DNA of 64,000 bases from Chitinophagales bacterium (GCA_023957235.1 JAMLHI010000001.1:372001-436000); one strand, 5' to 3'; positions 8,813-18,137 are shown, numbered from the stretch's first letter. Numbers and translations are program-made. Notes: generated by a model from the sequence alone, not told the origin.

Positions 8813-9738
8813 AGTGGAATTTTCACTTCAAAAGTATTCTTATTGATATTTTTCAATGAAGTACTTCTAATCCATGGATTGTGTCTTCTCAACTCTTTAT
8901 AACTTGTTCCATTTTGTTGAGCAAATTTGATCCATGAGTCAACAGCTCCAGAGACTAGGACTTCTCTATATTGATAGGGTTCATACAAGTCTTCAGATGC
9001 TATCATATAGCCAAAATCTTCAGGGTGAAGGTGAATAGCTTTTAAAGCTAAAATTCTGAAAACATATCTGCTGGTTTCAGTATTTAGAAACAAGTCATAG
9101 TAATTTTGACTTTCTTGTTCATTTGCTTGTTTGGCGACTCCTGTCATTCCCATATTGTATCCTGCCGCTGCTAGTGTCCATGAGCCTAATTTATTGTATG
9201 AATCTTTTAAATATTTACAAGCAGCATAGGTAGATTTTTGAATATCAAATCGTTGATCAACTTCATCATTAACGATTAATCCATATTGAATAGCAGTCGG
9301 TTTCAAAAATTGCCAAAATCCTGAAGCGTTTGAAGGAGAAGTTACTTGAGACAAATCACTTTCCGCCATACTGAGATAAATAAAATCTTCAGGGATATTC
9401 TCTTCTTTAAGAATTTTTTTCAACAAGGGAGTCCATTGATAGGCGCGTTTTAACAAAAGAACTGTGCTACTATGTCTGAAAGAATTGATAATAATTTCCC
9501 TATCTAGACGCTCTCTTACTTCTAAATCCTTTAATGGAGTGGGTTCTCCTGCAAAATCAATCTGCATAGGCAATTTGGGGGCAGCACCATGAGTGACAAT
9601 GCTGACATTAGAAGTGTTGGCATTTTTTAAATTGAATGAAATGTACTGCGTAGGATTTTGGAAAGCTGAACCTATACCAAAGCCAACAATTAATCCAATT
9701 GAAGCGAATAGCAGAACTTTAAATTTGTTTTTTGTCAT
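8809..9738 (-). CDS. Lytic transglycosylase (SLT/MltD-like)
   Basis: This protein is predicted to cleave the MurNAc-GlcNAc bond of peptidoglycan in the periplasm. An N-terminal membrane anchor or signal segment (FKVLLFASIGLIVGFGIG, 6-23) precedes the SLT domain at about 100-235. Glu126 in AESDLS is the expected catalytic acid; ASGFWQF (138-144) and AAGYNMG (191-197) are the other two family motifs. The C-terminus (about 245-309) may be a LysM-like remnant, since it contains NGTSYKELRRHNPWI. The start codon overlaps the DUF2480 stop by one base, so the two are coupled. Confidence 0.88.
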   Translation of the reverse strand: MTKNKFKVLLFASIGLIVGFGIGSAFQNPTQYISFNLKNANTSNVSIVTHGAAPKLPMQIDFAGEPTPLKDLEVRERLDREIIINSFRHSSTVLLLKRAYQWTPLLKKILKEENIPEDFIYLSMAESDLSQVTSPSNASGFWQFLKPTAIQYGLIVNDEVDQRFDIQKSTYAACKYLKDSYNKLGSWTLAAAGYNMGMTGVAKQANEQESQNYYDLFLNTETSRYVFRILALKAIHLHPEDFGYMIASEDLYEPYQYREVLVSGAVDSWIKFAQQNGTSYKELRRHNPWIRSTSLKNINKNTFEVKIPL

Positions 9739-10241
9739 TATCTTCTTTTTTTATAGATAGGTACTGTTGAACAAGGCTCTCCAAACATAAGAGATTTTAC
9801 TATAGGCAATAGTTTTTTTGTAACTTCCAAATATGCAGCATCAGGACTTGGAACTGCTCCACATCCTTTTACTACCACTATTTTGTCCAGATAGTTATCT
9901 ATTGCGATCCCCTGAATAGCTTGATTGAGAACTAATTCAAATACTTCACTTTTTGTGCCAAAGTGAAAAGGGATATTTTTTTGTATCAGATAATTGGCGA
10001 TTAACATATACGCCCATTGGGCGACTATGGCATTAGTAGAGCAATATACAGCAACAATTTGATTGTGAAATTGCTCCCAATCCCAATCTTTCAGATGTGC
10101 TCTAAATTCTTTTTCTCTAAGTACAAGCCCTTTATACAAAAATTGGCTGATATCCAATTCTACAATTTCATTTTTAGGATGTAAATCCTCCAAATCCAAT
10201 ATAATAATTCCACTTTGGGTTACTTTATTTTCAATTGACAT
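9738..10241 (-). CDS. DUF2480 family protein
   Basis: This is a 167-residue cytoplasmic protein of the Bacteroidota-restricted DUF2480 family. Recognisable stretches are SGIIILDLEDLHP (10-22), KGLVLREKEFRAHLK (37-51), VAVYCSTNAIVAQWAYML (63-80) and the glycine-rich end KGCGAVPSPDAAY. No catalytic motif is evident and the molecular role is unknown. It lies immediately upstream of the transglycosylase gene with a TAATG overlap. The 177 bases between it and the PpiD-like gene contain that gene's terminator. Confidence 0.8.
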   Translation of the reverse strand: MSIENKVTQSGIIILDLEDLHPKNEIVELDISQFLYKGLVLREKEFRAHLKDWDWEQFHNQIVAVYCSTNAIVAQWAYMLIANYLIQKNIPFHFGTKSEVFELVLNQAIQGIAIDNYLDKIVVVKGCGAVPSPDAAYLEVTKKLLPIVKSLMFGEPCSTVPIYKKRR

Positions 10242-10370
10242 AGTTATAGAAAGTTATAAGATAATAAAAAGAAATTTTAATGAAGAAGGTTTTTATGATA
10301 TAATTTGAGTTGTAAAGTATCCTTGCTAAATATTTTTAATTGAATAGACTAATTAATTCTAGGAGATAAA

Positions 10371-10396
10371 AAAAGCCATTCTATTGAATGGCTTTT
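10371..10396 (-). terminator. Intrinsic terminator of the PpiD-like gene
   Basis: A perfect 10-base-pair stem (10371-10380 with 10387-10396) closes a 6-base loop. Read on the minus strand it ends in seven T residues. It lies 22 bases beyond the stop codon at 10419. Confidence 0.88.
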
Positions 10397-10418
10397 AAAT
10401 TTGTTGGGTAGATAAATT

Positions 10419-12530
10419 TTAGTACACCATATATCTTTTATCGTCAATTTTAGAATTCTTCAATATTGTACTAAAGATATTATCAAAATTCAAAGCAGAC
10501 GCATTTTGTCGGTACAATTGATTTTGGAATACTTTTAAATCTACGCTTCCAGAAAGATCTTCTATTGAGTTGGTCTTTACTACATATACACCATTATTTC
10601 CAGAGATAGCAGCAGATTGCTTTCCTTCTTTAGTAGCGATTGCGGTACCAACAATTTTAGGTTCCATTCCTAATTGAGAAACAAAACTGTTGTTAGCTTG
10701 AACAATGACACCATTATGTATTTGTCCATTACTTTTATTGGCCAAGGCTTCTAATCCTGCCGTTTTTGAGTCAGACAGATTTTTTTGGATGAGAGCAGCC
10801 TTTTTTTCATTCATTAAAATAGGGTTGATTTCATTTTTTACATCACTTACTTTTGCTAATCCTTTTTCGTTTTTAGCATCAATTTTTACTATAACATATT
10901 TATCAGATAGGTCAAAGAAATTGACATCTCCTACTTTTCCTTCTTTAAATGCCCATGCAACGACAGGGCGAGTACCTTCAATTCCTCCTACATTCACATC
11001 TTTTGCTACAAAAGAAATATCTTTCAAAGTTTTCTGTGTTTTTGATTTTTCATCAAAGCTTTTAGGAGTTTTGGAATCATTCCAGAAATTATTGGCATTG
11101 TTGTAAATTTCTTTTGAAGTAGCATCGCTAGCAACAAGTTCACTAGAGAAATCAATGACACGGACAGCTGGTTTTAGACCTACTTGAGCAGTTTTTTGAA
11201 GAATAAATATTCCACTTGGCGTTTCTATAGATTCGATTTGTCCTACTGACATATCATAAAATAATCTTTTATTGAAATCGGGCTCAACTGAACCATGTGG
11301 AATAAATCCAAAATCTCCACCATTTCCTTTTGCAGAAGGTTCGTCAGAAAATTCACTTGCTTTTTGGGCAAATGAGGCTTTTCCTTCTTTAATATCTTGA
11401 ATAATTTGTTCTGCTAATTTCTTTTTAGCTTCAACATCTGCAGCATTTTTATAAGAAAGAATAATTCTTGACGCTCTAACACTATCAGGAATAAGTTTTT
11501 TCCCAGCAATATAGGAAAGGACAATATCATTTCCTTCTTTATAAGGTCCAACAAAACTACCTTCAGGAGCATTGCTTAATGAGTCAGCATTAACTCTTCC
11601 GAAGTTTTTAATTTCTTCAGCAGTTTGATAGGCTATATTTCCTCCTTGAACAGAACTTCTAGCAATATATAATGAATCATCATCTGAGTTGAGAAGTCCT
11701 TCTTTGTTTTGTAATACTTGTTTAGTAATCTCTTCTATATCAGCAGAATTTGGAACGACATCAAAAGTGACAATATCAACAATAAAATTAGCATCTCTTT
11801 GATACTTCAAAGGATGGTTTTTAATGTAAGCATCAATTTCAGCATCAGTAACTGTCACTTTGCTATCATCTATTGTTGAGTATGGAACCGAGAGAACGTC
11901 AATATTTAATAATTTATTTTCTGCTAATTTACTTTCAGCCAAGAAGCTAGGAATATAAGCAGATTTTGCAACCAATGAAGAATATTTAGTGCGTATTCTA
12001 TCTTGTTCCACCAATGGCTCTAATTGAATTACAGTTTCTCTCAAGCGTGAATCTACTGCGTCCATATTATTAAGAGCCTCTTCCATTTTTGCCTTATCAA
12101 ACATTCCTGTTTCAGGATTGATAAAAGATTGGCCCAATACATTCATTACCAAAGGATTGATAGTCTCTCCTTTGAAAGCTTCTGCCAACTCATCATTAGA
12201 GACGGTTAATCCTAATTTTTCAATAGTATTTCCTAAAATATACTTTACTGCAAAATTATTCCAAACTTCTTCTCTGATATACATTGAATTCTGTTCATTG
12301 AAGCTGATATTAGGATTGAGGGTTTTCAATCTGTTTTCATAAGCAGAGACATCATTGAAGAATTCTGCTGCATCTACTTTTTCCCCATTAATTTTTCCAA
12401 GAGTTTTTGTAGAGCCACCTGTCAGATTTTGAGAGCTGATTGCTTCCTGAACTAAAAAGATAAGCATAGATACTCCTATAAATCCAAGAAGAAGGCCAGT
12501 TTTTTGGCGTATTTTTCCTATTAAAGCCAT
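10419..12530 (-). CDS. PpiD/SurA-like membrane-anchored peptidyl-prolyl isomerase
   Basis: This is a periplasmic foldase (703 residues) anchored by one N-terminal membrane helix (LLLGFIGVSMLIFLVQ, 13-28). The SurA/PpiD N-terminal chaperone domain spans roughly 40-240. A parvulin-type rotamase domain covers about 351-449 and is marked by RASRIILSY, FAQKASEFSDEPSAKGNGGDFGFI and SGIFILQK. A second, degenerate rotamase-like region may occupy about 455-640. It would help outer membrane proteins fold. It stands as a single gene with its own terminator, 75 bases from the next upstream gene. Confidence 0.86.
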   Translation of the reverse strand: MALIGKIRQKTGLLLGFIGVSMLIFLVQEAISSQNLTGGSTKTLGKINGEKVDAAEFFNDVSAYENRLKTLNPNISFNEQNSMYIREEVWNNFAVKYILGNTIEKLGLTVSNDELAEAFKGETINPLVMNVLGQSFINPETGMFDKAKMEEALNNMDAVDSRLRETVIQLEPLVEQDRIRTKYSSLVAKSAYIPSFLAESKLAENKLLNIDVLSVPYSTIDDSKVTVTDAEIDAYIKNHPLKYQRDANFIVDIVTFDVVPNSADIEEITKQVLQNKEGLLNSDDDSLYIARSSVQGGNIAYQTAEEIKNFGRVNADSLSNAPEGSFVGPYKEGNDIVLSYIAGKKLIPDSVRASRIILSYKNAADVEAKKKLAEQIIQDIKEGKASFAQKASEFSDEPSAKGNGGDFGFIPHGSVEPDFNKRLFYDMSVGQIESIETPSGIFILQKTAQVGLKPAVRVIDFSSELVASDATSKEIYNNANNFWNDSKTPKSFDEKSKTQKTLKDISFVAKDVNVGGIEGTRPVVAWAFKEGKVGDVNFFDLSDKYVIVKIDAKNEKGLAKVSDVKNEINPILMNEKKAALIQKNLSDSKTAGLEALANKSNGQIHNGVIVQANNSFVSQLGMEPKIVGTAIATKEGKQSAAISGNNGVYVVKTNSIEDLSGSVDLKVFQNQLYRQNASALNFDNIFSTILKNSKIDDKRYMVY

Positions 12531-12605
12531 AGTCTATTAAAAATAATTTTAAAAATCATTTGCAAAAATAATCGGTTATATATGATTACCAAACAAGAAA
12601 ATATA

Positions 12606-13874
12606 TTATTGTGAAATATTTATAAAATCTTCTACTGTTAATTTTACGGTTTCTATCTTAGTTTCTGAAACATTTAACACTTTAAAGAGATAATTTTCAA
12701 TTTTGATAATTTCATTTTCTCGAGGAATACTCCCCATTTTATTCACTAATAATCCAGATATTGTTTCGCAATCTCCCTCAGGAATCGAGAGTTGATACTC
12801 TTCATTGACTCTGTCAATCTTTAATCTTCCAGACAAAATAAATTCATTTTTAGACAATTGGTTTTCAATTAAATTTTTGTTGTCATACTCATCATCTATC
12901 TCTCCAAAAATTTCTTCTAATATATCTTCTAAGGTCACGACACCTGCAGTCCCACCATATTCATTGACTACCCATACAATATTTTTATTTTCTTTCACCA
13001 TTATATTCATTAGTGTTGGAATAGGCATTGTTTCAGGAACAACTTTTATGGGAATCAAGATGTCAGAGATTTGATAAGGATGTTTGTGTAAATCAAAGTG
13101 GTGAACATATCCGATGATATTATCAATGGAATCTTCATACACTAATATTCTTGAATGATAGGTCTGAATAATTGTCTTTTTCAATTGTTCAATGCCTTCA
13201 TTGATTTCTATGGCAGAGATTTCATTTCGGGGAATCATACATTCTCTGACTTTTGTTTTTTTTAAAAACAAGACATTTTCAAATAATTCGGTATTTACAT
13301 TGCCTGTGTCTGTCTCAGAGTTGAGGTGTTGGTGTTCGATTATCAGCCTTTCTATATTGAGAGAAGTATATTCTATTTTGTTATTGGAGAGTTCAATTTT
13401 AAAGGGGAATAAAAAACTTCTACATATTTTTTCAACCAGCATTGATGGATAATGGAGGACCTTAAAATAAATAATGAACCAACCAGAAAAGGCAGGGATA
13501 AAATTCTCAGCATATAATCGAGAGAAGTTTTTGGGTAAAAACTCAAAGAAGATTGTAAAAAAGACTAGTGCCAAAATTTCCAAAACGACAATTGTGTATT
13601 TTGCCCAGCCAATTAGATAGCCATGAAGATATAAATATTGGATGCGTTCAATGAGAATCCATGAAATAATGCCGATGGATATTAATTTTAATCCATAACT
13701 AGCAATAAGAATATTTAAAGGGCTTTGAGAATACTTTTGAGCCATTTTTATTGTATTCGAATTGAAATCTTGTGCTTTATACGCATAAATCCGACCAGAG
13801 GTGAATACTGTCTCTACTCCAGAGAAAAGGGCAAAAGTAAAAAGGGCAATAAGTAAGACAAAGACTTCCATCAA
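12606..13874 (-). CDS. CNNM/CBS-domain membrane protein (hemolysin C/CorC-like)
   Basis: This 422-residue protein has three parts. A DUF21 (CNNM) transmembrane domain with about four helices covers roughly 1-145. A tandem CBS pair follows at about 205-320, opening with VRECMIPRNEIS (209-220) and closing with EYGGTAGVVTLEDIL (305-319). The transporter-associated CorC/HlyC domain runs from about 335 to the end. The family is linked to divalent cation (Mg, Co) transport; the old hemolysin label is not a function. The gliding protein GldE belongs to this family, but the usual gldE neighbours are absent, so I do not assign that name. Confidence 0.82.
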   Translation of the reverse strand: MMEVFVLLIALFTFALFSGVETVFTSGRIYAYKAQDFNSNTIKMAQKYSQSPLNILIASYGLKLISIGIISWILIERIQYLYLHGYLIGWAKYTIVVLEILALVFFTIFFEFLPKNFSRLYAENFIPAFSGWFIIYFKVLHYPSMLVEKICRSFLFPFKIELSNNKIEYTSLNIERLIIEHQHLNSETDTGNVNTELFENVLFLKKTKVRECMIPRNEISAIEINEGIEQLKKTIIQTYHSRILVYEDSIDNIIGYVHHFDLHKHPYQISDILIPIKVVPETMPIPTLMNIMVKENKNIVWVVNEYGGTAGVVTLEDILEEIFGEIDDEYDNKNLIENQLSKNEFILSGRLKIDRVNEEYQLSIPEGDCETISGLLVNKMGSIPRENEIIKIENYLFKVLNVSETKIETVKLTVEDFINISQ

Positions 13875-14040
13875 TCTCTAAATTACTAATTTTTTTAAAA
13901 TAGCCATCAATTTCATGAAAATATAGAATCTCGTAAGAAGGAAGTTTGGAGTTGATAGCCAATTCCTTCATTTCTTGGCTATAATCATGTTTATATGCCA
14001 AATAATTTAGAAATTAGTACATTATCATTTTGATTTTAGT

Positions 14041-14373
14041 ATGACAATAGAAGAAGCCCAGTCCACAATAGACCAATGGATTAAAAATAATGGAGTCAGG
14101 TATTTTAGTGAATTGACCAATATGGCAATTCTTACTGAAGAAGTTGGAGAAGTAGCGCGATTAATGTCAAGAATTTATGGAGATCAATCTTTTAAGGAAA
14201 GTGATCAATCCAAAGAACTTGGAGATGAAATAGCAGATGTTCTTTTTGTTTTAATATGTATTGCCAATCAGACGGGAGTAAATCTGACAGAGGCACTAAA
14301 GAAAAATTTGGATAAAAAGACAAACAGAGATAAGGATAGGCATAAGAACAATTCTAAAATACAGTCGAAGTGA
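14041..14373 (+). CDS. MazG-like nucleotide pyrophosphohydrolase
   Basis: This is a small (110-residue) all-alpha NTP pyrophosphohydrolase. The metal-binding E-x2-E...E-x2-D pattern is visible as Glu34/Glu37 in LTEEVGEVAR and Glu63/Asp66 in GDEIADVLF. Such short single-domain members usually hydrolyse dNTPs or modified nucleotides for housecleaning. The last codon overlaps the GTG start of the next gene by 4 bases, so both are likely translated from one message. The upstream 166-base gap with the divergent CBS protein gene probably carries both promoters. Confidence 0.85.
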   Translation: MTIEEAQSTIDQWIKNNGVRYFSELTNMAILTEEVGEVARLMSRIYGDQSFKESDQSKELGDEIADVLFVLICIANQTGVNLTEALKKNLDKKTNRDKDRHKNNSKIQSK

Positions 14374-15371
14374 AAAGAGCATCTTTAATAATCGTCTGTT
14401 TTTCTTTCCTAATCATATTGTTATATTTTATTTCAATATTTTTACCATCTACCTATCAGATTTCTCAATCGGAATTGATATATGGCAATCCAAAGACTAC
14501 GTTCCAATTGGTTAATAATTTAAAGAATTGGGAATTTTGGAATGTATGGATAGATTCAAGTTCTAAGCATTTGCCCTCTTATAGCCCAAAATATATTGGC
14601 AAAGGAGCTTTTTTCAAATGGAAAAGTGGTAAAGGCGATTATAATTCGATTGAAATAATAAGGTCTATCCCAAATTCTGAAATAGACATCTCTATAAGAA
14701 CACCCTCTGCCGAACCTATATTGGCACAAATAAGAATAGAGGAATTAAAAGAAGGAACCTCTTTGCATTGGGACATGACTTTACATTTTAAAGATAGCGG
14801 AAGTAGAGTGATGGGCTTTTTTATTTATCGTTGGTTTATTCGAGACATTAAAAAAAGTCTGAAAAAAATCAATCCATATTTATTTGAGTCTCACCAACAT
14901 AGTGGCTGGGTAAGCAATGGGTATTATATTGAAAACTCTATAGGAAATCCTTCAATATTTACTACTGATACTATAAATTCAGAAGATTATTATCAGCATA
15001 CAGATTCAGTAGCTAGACAATTCAAATCTATTCAGAGTCAAAAATTTCAGACGCAAGATTTTTATTTTTTCATTAAAACAATTACAACATTAACCAATGG
15101 GAAGATGGTTGTGTTATATGGAAGCCCTGTTCTTAAAAATCATCCATATTTAGACTCAATACCTGTAGATTATTTCGAGGGAAAATATATGGTGTTCAAA
15201 TATTATGGTTCTGAAGAAGGCTATGAAAAGGCGATTATTAAGGCAAAGGAGGAGGCAAGAAAAAATGGATGGTCAATTGATTTGCGCCCGTATGTCAGTT
15301 TTTATGATTATTTCAATTTGAAGAATGAATTAGATACTAATTCTATGAGGATAGGATTTCTTATTCAGTAA
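14370..15371 (+). CDS. Membrane-anchored SRPBCC-domain protein with GyrI-like C-terminus
   Basis: This 333-residue protein starts at a GTG that overlaps the mazG-like stop. One N-terminal membrane helix (SLIIVCFSFLIILLYFISIFL, about 5-25) is followed by an SRPBCC (START/Bet v 1-like ligand pocket) domain at about 35-165, seen in NLKNWEFWNVWID and LRWDMT-like strands (TSLHWDMTLHF). The C-terminal part (about 190-333) resembles GyrI/effector-binding domains: PVDYFEGKYMVFKYYGSEE and the closing strand. A ligand-sensing or lipid-handling role is possible, but nothing here fixes a function. The 3' end overlaps the convergent serine hydrolase gene by 11 bases. Confidence 0.6.
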   Translation: MKRASLIIVCFSFLIILLYFISIFLPSTYQISQSELIYGNPKTTFQLVNNLKNWEFWNVWIDSSSKHLPSYSPKYIGKGAFFKWKSGKGDYNSIEIIRSIPNSEIDISIRTPSAEPILAQIRIEELKEGTSLHWDMTLHFKDSGSRVMGFFIYRWFIRDIKKSLKKINPYLFESHQHSGWVSNGYYIENSIGNPSIFTTDTINSEDYYQHTDSVARQFKSIQSQKFQTQDFYFFIKTITTLTNGKMVVLYGSPVLKNHPYLDSIPVDYFEGKYMVFKYYGSEEGYEKAIIKAKEEARKNGWSIDLRPYVSFYDYFNLKNELDTNSMRIGFLIQ

Positions 15372-16551
15372 AAGAGTTTTCTGAAAAAGCCCCAACTCCA
15401 TAAAGGATGTCCCATACAGGTTGGATTTTATAAGTGCTTTTGTTGTAGATATTTGAGAGGACGATGATGACAGTTTCGTCTTCAGGATTACGAGCAAAAG
15501 CAGCGGTATATCCATGCCACCAGCCGTTGTGGTAAACAATTTTTCCAAAGTCTTGGTTTTGAGAGATTCTCCAACCATAACCATAATTTCTGACACCTCT
15601 TTTTTCGTTACTTCTACCTATCACAGAGCTATCCAGAGTAGCTTGTTTGAAAATTGAGGCGCGAGCATTAGCTCTTTCCCATTTTAGGAGGTCAACAATT
15701 GAAGAATAAATATTTTTATCTCCAACAATCCCATCTGTAGCGACGATAGCATCTTCTGTATTTTTGATTTTATATCCTTTCGTCAAATTTTTGGAAGGGA
15801 GGTTTTGATGTCCAGCGGAGAAAATATAGGTGTCATTCATCCCCAAAGGCTTAAAAATATTTTTATCCATATATTCTTCATAAGGCATTCCAGAAACTTG
15901 CTCTATGATTAAAGCCAATAGGGCATAATTAGAATTGTTGTATGAGAATGACCGATTGGGCCTCCCCAAAGGTTTAGGTTTGTTCTCCTTGAAAAAATTC
16001 AATAACTCTTTGTTGGATTTTAGACCTCCATGCTCCCAGTCCTTTTCTGTTACTGACAGATAATTGGGTAAGCCGGAGCGATGAGTTAATAGATTTTCTA
16101 CGGTAATCCCTTTATATGGAAAATCTTCAAATATTTCTTCAAGAGGTTGATGTAAATCCAGTTTGCCTTTTTCCACCAGCCCCATTATTGCCATGGCAGT
16201 AAATGTTTTACTTACTGATGCTATTTGAAAGACAGAATTGATATTTAAAGAGTCTTTAGAATTTAAATCTTTGACTCCAAATGAACCCGAATAAATGATA
16301 TTACCCTTCCTTGCTACTAATACATTGCCATTAAAATGAGCATTTTGATGAAGATGAGTATAATAATCTCCTATTTTTTCTTTCCATTCTTTCTGTGTGC
16401 TTTCATCAACACCAAGGGGACTTATCGGGTAATCATGAGGGTTATTAAAAGAAAAGCGTTTTTTGTCTTTGTTCCCACATGATGAAAGGAAGAAAGAATA
16501 TATAACAAAAAATAATAAAAGTCTTAATGAAAAATGCTTAAATACACTCAC
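15361..16551 (-). CDS. Serine hydrolase of the class C beta-lactamase family (lipoprotein)
   Basis: This is a predicted lipoprotein: a signal peptide ends in the lipobox FLSSC with Cys25 as the lipidation site. The 396-residue protein has a penicillin-binding-protein/class C beta-lactamase fold. SVSK at 112-115 gives nucleophile Ser112 and Lys115, YNN at 204-206 the second motif, and HNG at 341-343 the third, replacing KTG. The HxG third motif is typical of esterases and D-aminopeptidases of this family, so resistance to beta-lactams should not be assumed. The substrate is unknown. It lies 6 bases downstream of a paralogue and forms an operon with it. Confidence 0.83.
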   Translation of the reverse strand: MSVFKHFSLRLLLFFVIYSFFLSSCGNKDKKRFSFNNPHDYPISPLGVDESTQKEWKEKIGDYYTHLHQNAHFNGNVLVARKGNIIYSGSFGVKDLNSKDSLNINSVFQIASVSKTFTAMAIMGLVEKGKLDLHQPLEEIFEDFPYKGITVENLLTHRSGLPNYLSVTEKDWEHGGLKSNKELLNFFKENKPKPLGRPNRSFSYNNSNYALLALIIEQVSGMPYEEYMDKNIFKPLGMNDTYIFSAGHQNLPSKNLTKGYKIKNTEDAIVATDGIVGDKNIYSSIVDLLKWERANARASIFKQATLDSSVIGRSNEKRGVRNYGYGWRISQNQDFGKIVYHNGWWHGYTAAFARNPEDETVIIVLSNIYNKSTYKIQPVWDILYGVGAFSENSFTE

Positions 16552-16557
16552 AATGAA

Positions 16558-17991
16558 TTAATCGTTTCCTTTTATTCTGTCTATCAATAATTTTTGCCCC
16601 AACTGAATATTGGCACTTGCCATTCTATTCCATTTTTTCAATGCTTCTACTGTGATATTAAATCTTTGAGAGATATTGAATAGCGTATCTCCCTTTTTAA
16701 CAACATAATATTTTGAGCCTGAATTTGCTGTTGAATGAGAGTTGATAGTAGGGGGAGTTTTTCCTGTATTTACATCAGAATTTTTTTCTGAAGGAGGATA
16801 GCTAAATGGATGATAATGAATGTTAAAATCAATCCGATTTTCTTCTTCGTTTAAAGCATATTGTGGAGAAAGTATATTGTAATCTTTGAACTCTCCATCT
16901 TTTAATATAGTGTTTTCAACAAATCCAGTATTATAGATAGATTGGTTATACTTATTAGACATGATGATAATGGTCAAGCTATCGTCAATAAATCTTTTAA
17001 AGACAATATTGTAGTCATGCCACCAACCATTATGATAAATTATTTTTTTCCCTTCTTGCAAGTCTGTTGTCCTCCATCCCAAGCCATAATCTTTTCCCGA
17101 ATGTCCTTTTGTTTGTCCTTCGTAAGCAGCCTGAATAGTAGAAGATTTTAATAGCGTGTTATTGCTCCATGACAAATCCCACTTGAGGAGGTCTTCAGTT
17201 GTAGAATACACCCCTTTATCCCCTGCAACGCCATCAAACATGTCGCTGCTCCTAGGCTTCCAAAAAGCATTATAACCATAAGTCTGTCCTTCCTTTCTTT
17301 CTTGAGAAGGATGCCAAACCCAAGTGTTTTTCATTTTTAATGGGTCAAAAATATTTTCCTTACAAAAATCTGAAAAAGATTCGCCAGAGATATTTTCAAC
17401 AAGCGCTGCTAATACTGCATAGTTGCTGTTATTATATTTGAAGACAGTATTCGGAGCAGCCAGCCTTCCTGGTCTTTTTTGGGCAAACATATTCATTACA
17501 TCCTGATTGGAGATATATGTTTTCTTTCCAAAAGAAGCCCCATAATTTAAATAATCTGGCAGACCAGAGCGGTGACTTAATAAATGTCTAATTGTAACAC
17601 CTTTATATGGAAAATTAGGATAGAAAGTCGTCACAAGGTCATCTATATCCAATTTTCCTCTTTCATATAAAATTAAAATAGCAGCAGCAGTAAAGGGTTT
17701 GCTGGTAGATGCCAACTGAAATGAAGATACTTGATTTAGTCGTTCTCCGGTAGCTTTGACTGCGTAACCTAATGATTTTTTATAGATAGGTTCGCCTTTA
17801 TAAGCAATCAGAATATTGCCATTGAATTTTCCTGACTGATATAAAGAAGTATAGTATTGATCTATATCAGAAACAGAATTTTGTAGGGCAATTTTTGAGC
17901 TATCAAGCTGAGAAATATTATCAACACAGAAAGCATCTTTCCTAAAAGAAAAGGTAAAAAGTAGAAGAAATATAAAATATGCAACTCTCAT
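16558..17991 (-). CDS. Secreted serine hydrolase (beta-lactamase family) with C-terminal LysM
   Basis: This 477-residue paralogue of the downstream gene has a signal peptide (about 1-22) without a lipobox. The hydrolase domain spans about 40-365, with STSK at 95-98 (Ser95 nucleophile), YNN at 186-188 and HNG at 320-322. A low-complexity linker (about 390-425) leads to a LysM domain at 428-472 (YYVVKKGDTLFNISQRF). The LysM module would bind peptidoglycan, so a periplasmic, wall-linked enzyme acting on peptidoglycan stem peptides or D-amino-acid peptides is plausible. The acyl-enzyme mechanism follows from the family; the substrate is inference. Confidence 0.85.
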   Translation of the reverse strand: MRVAYFIFLLLFTFSFRKDAFCVDNISQLDSSKIALQNSVSDIDQYYTSLYQSGKFNGNILIAYKGEPIYKKSLGYAVKATGERLNQVSSFQLASTSKPFTAAAILILYERGKLDIDDLVTTFYPNFPYKGVTIRHLLSHRSGLPDYLNYGASFGKKTYISNQDVMNMFAQKRPGRLAAPNTVFKYNNSNYAVLAALVENISGESFSDFCKENIFDPLKMKNTWVWHPSQERKEGQTYGYNAFWKPRSSDMFDGVAGDKGVYSTTEDLLKWDLSWSNNTLLKSSTIQAAYEGQTKGHSGKDYGLGWRTTDLQEGKKIIYHNGWWHDYNIVFKRFIDDSLTIIIMSNKYNQSIYNTGFVENTILKDGEFKDYNILSPQYALNEEENRIDFNIHYHPFSYPPSEKNSDVNTGKTPPTINSHSTANSGSKYYVVKKGDTLFNISQRFNITVEALKKWNRMASANIQLGQKLLIDRIKGND

Positions 17992-18117
17992 TTTCTATAC
18001 CAACGGTTTAAAAATAAGGGATAAATATTTGACGCTATAGGCTTAACAAATTTTTAACCCTTATAAATCAAGGAGTTTTGAAAAATAAAAAAATGATTTC
18101 TTGATTTTTAATAACAA

Positions 18118-18137
18118 TTATCCACAGATGTGGATGA
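18118..18137. repeat. Inverted pair of DnaA-box-like sequences
   Basis: TTATCCACA (18118-18126, perfect DnaA-box match) is followed after two bases by TGTGGATGA (18129-18137), one base off the reverse box. Together they make a 7+2+7 palindrome. It lies in the 211-base gap between the VanZ-like gene and the LysM serine hydrolase, in AT-rich DNA. The word CGCTATA occurs on both sides (about 18033 and 18149). It may be a DnaA site or an operator for a dimeric regulator; neither is proven. Confidence 0.45.

Noticed and set aside
12606..13874. Gliding protein GldE or a hemolysin
   Set aside because: The CNNM-CBS-CorC layout is shared by many proteins; the gldD/mutY neighbourhood of gldE is missing and hemolysis is not supported.
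13777..14001. Minus-strand open frame of 74 codons between the CBS membrane protein and the MazG-like gene
   Set aside because: Its second half lies out of frame inside the CBS protein gene, composition is Cys/Trp/Phe-rich and unlike a real protein, and the gap is needed for two divergent promoters.
15361..17991. Beta-lactam resistance from the two class C beta-lactamase-family genes
   Set aside because: The third motif is HNG rather than KTG and the genes look like esterase/peptidase members; no AmpR-type regulator is present.
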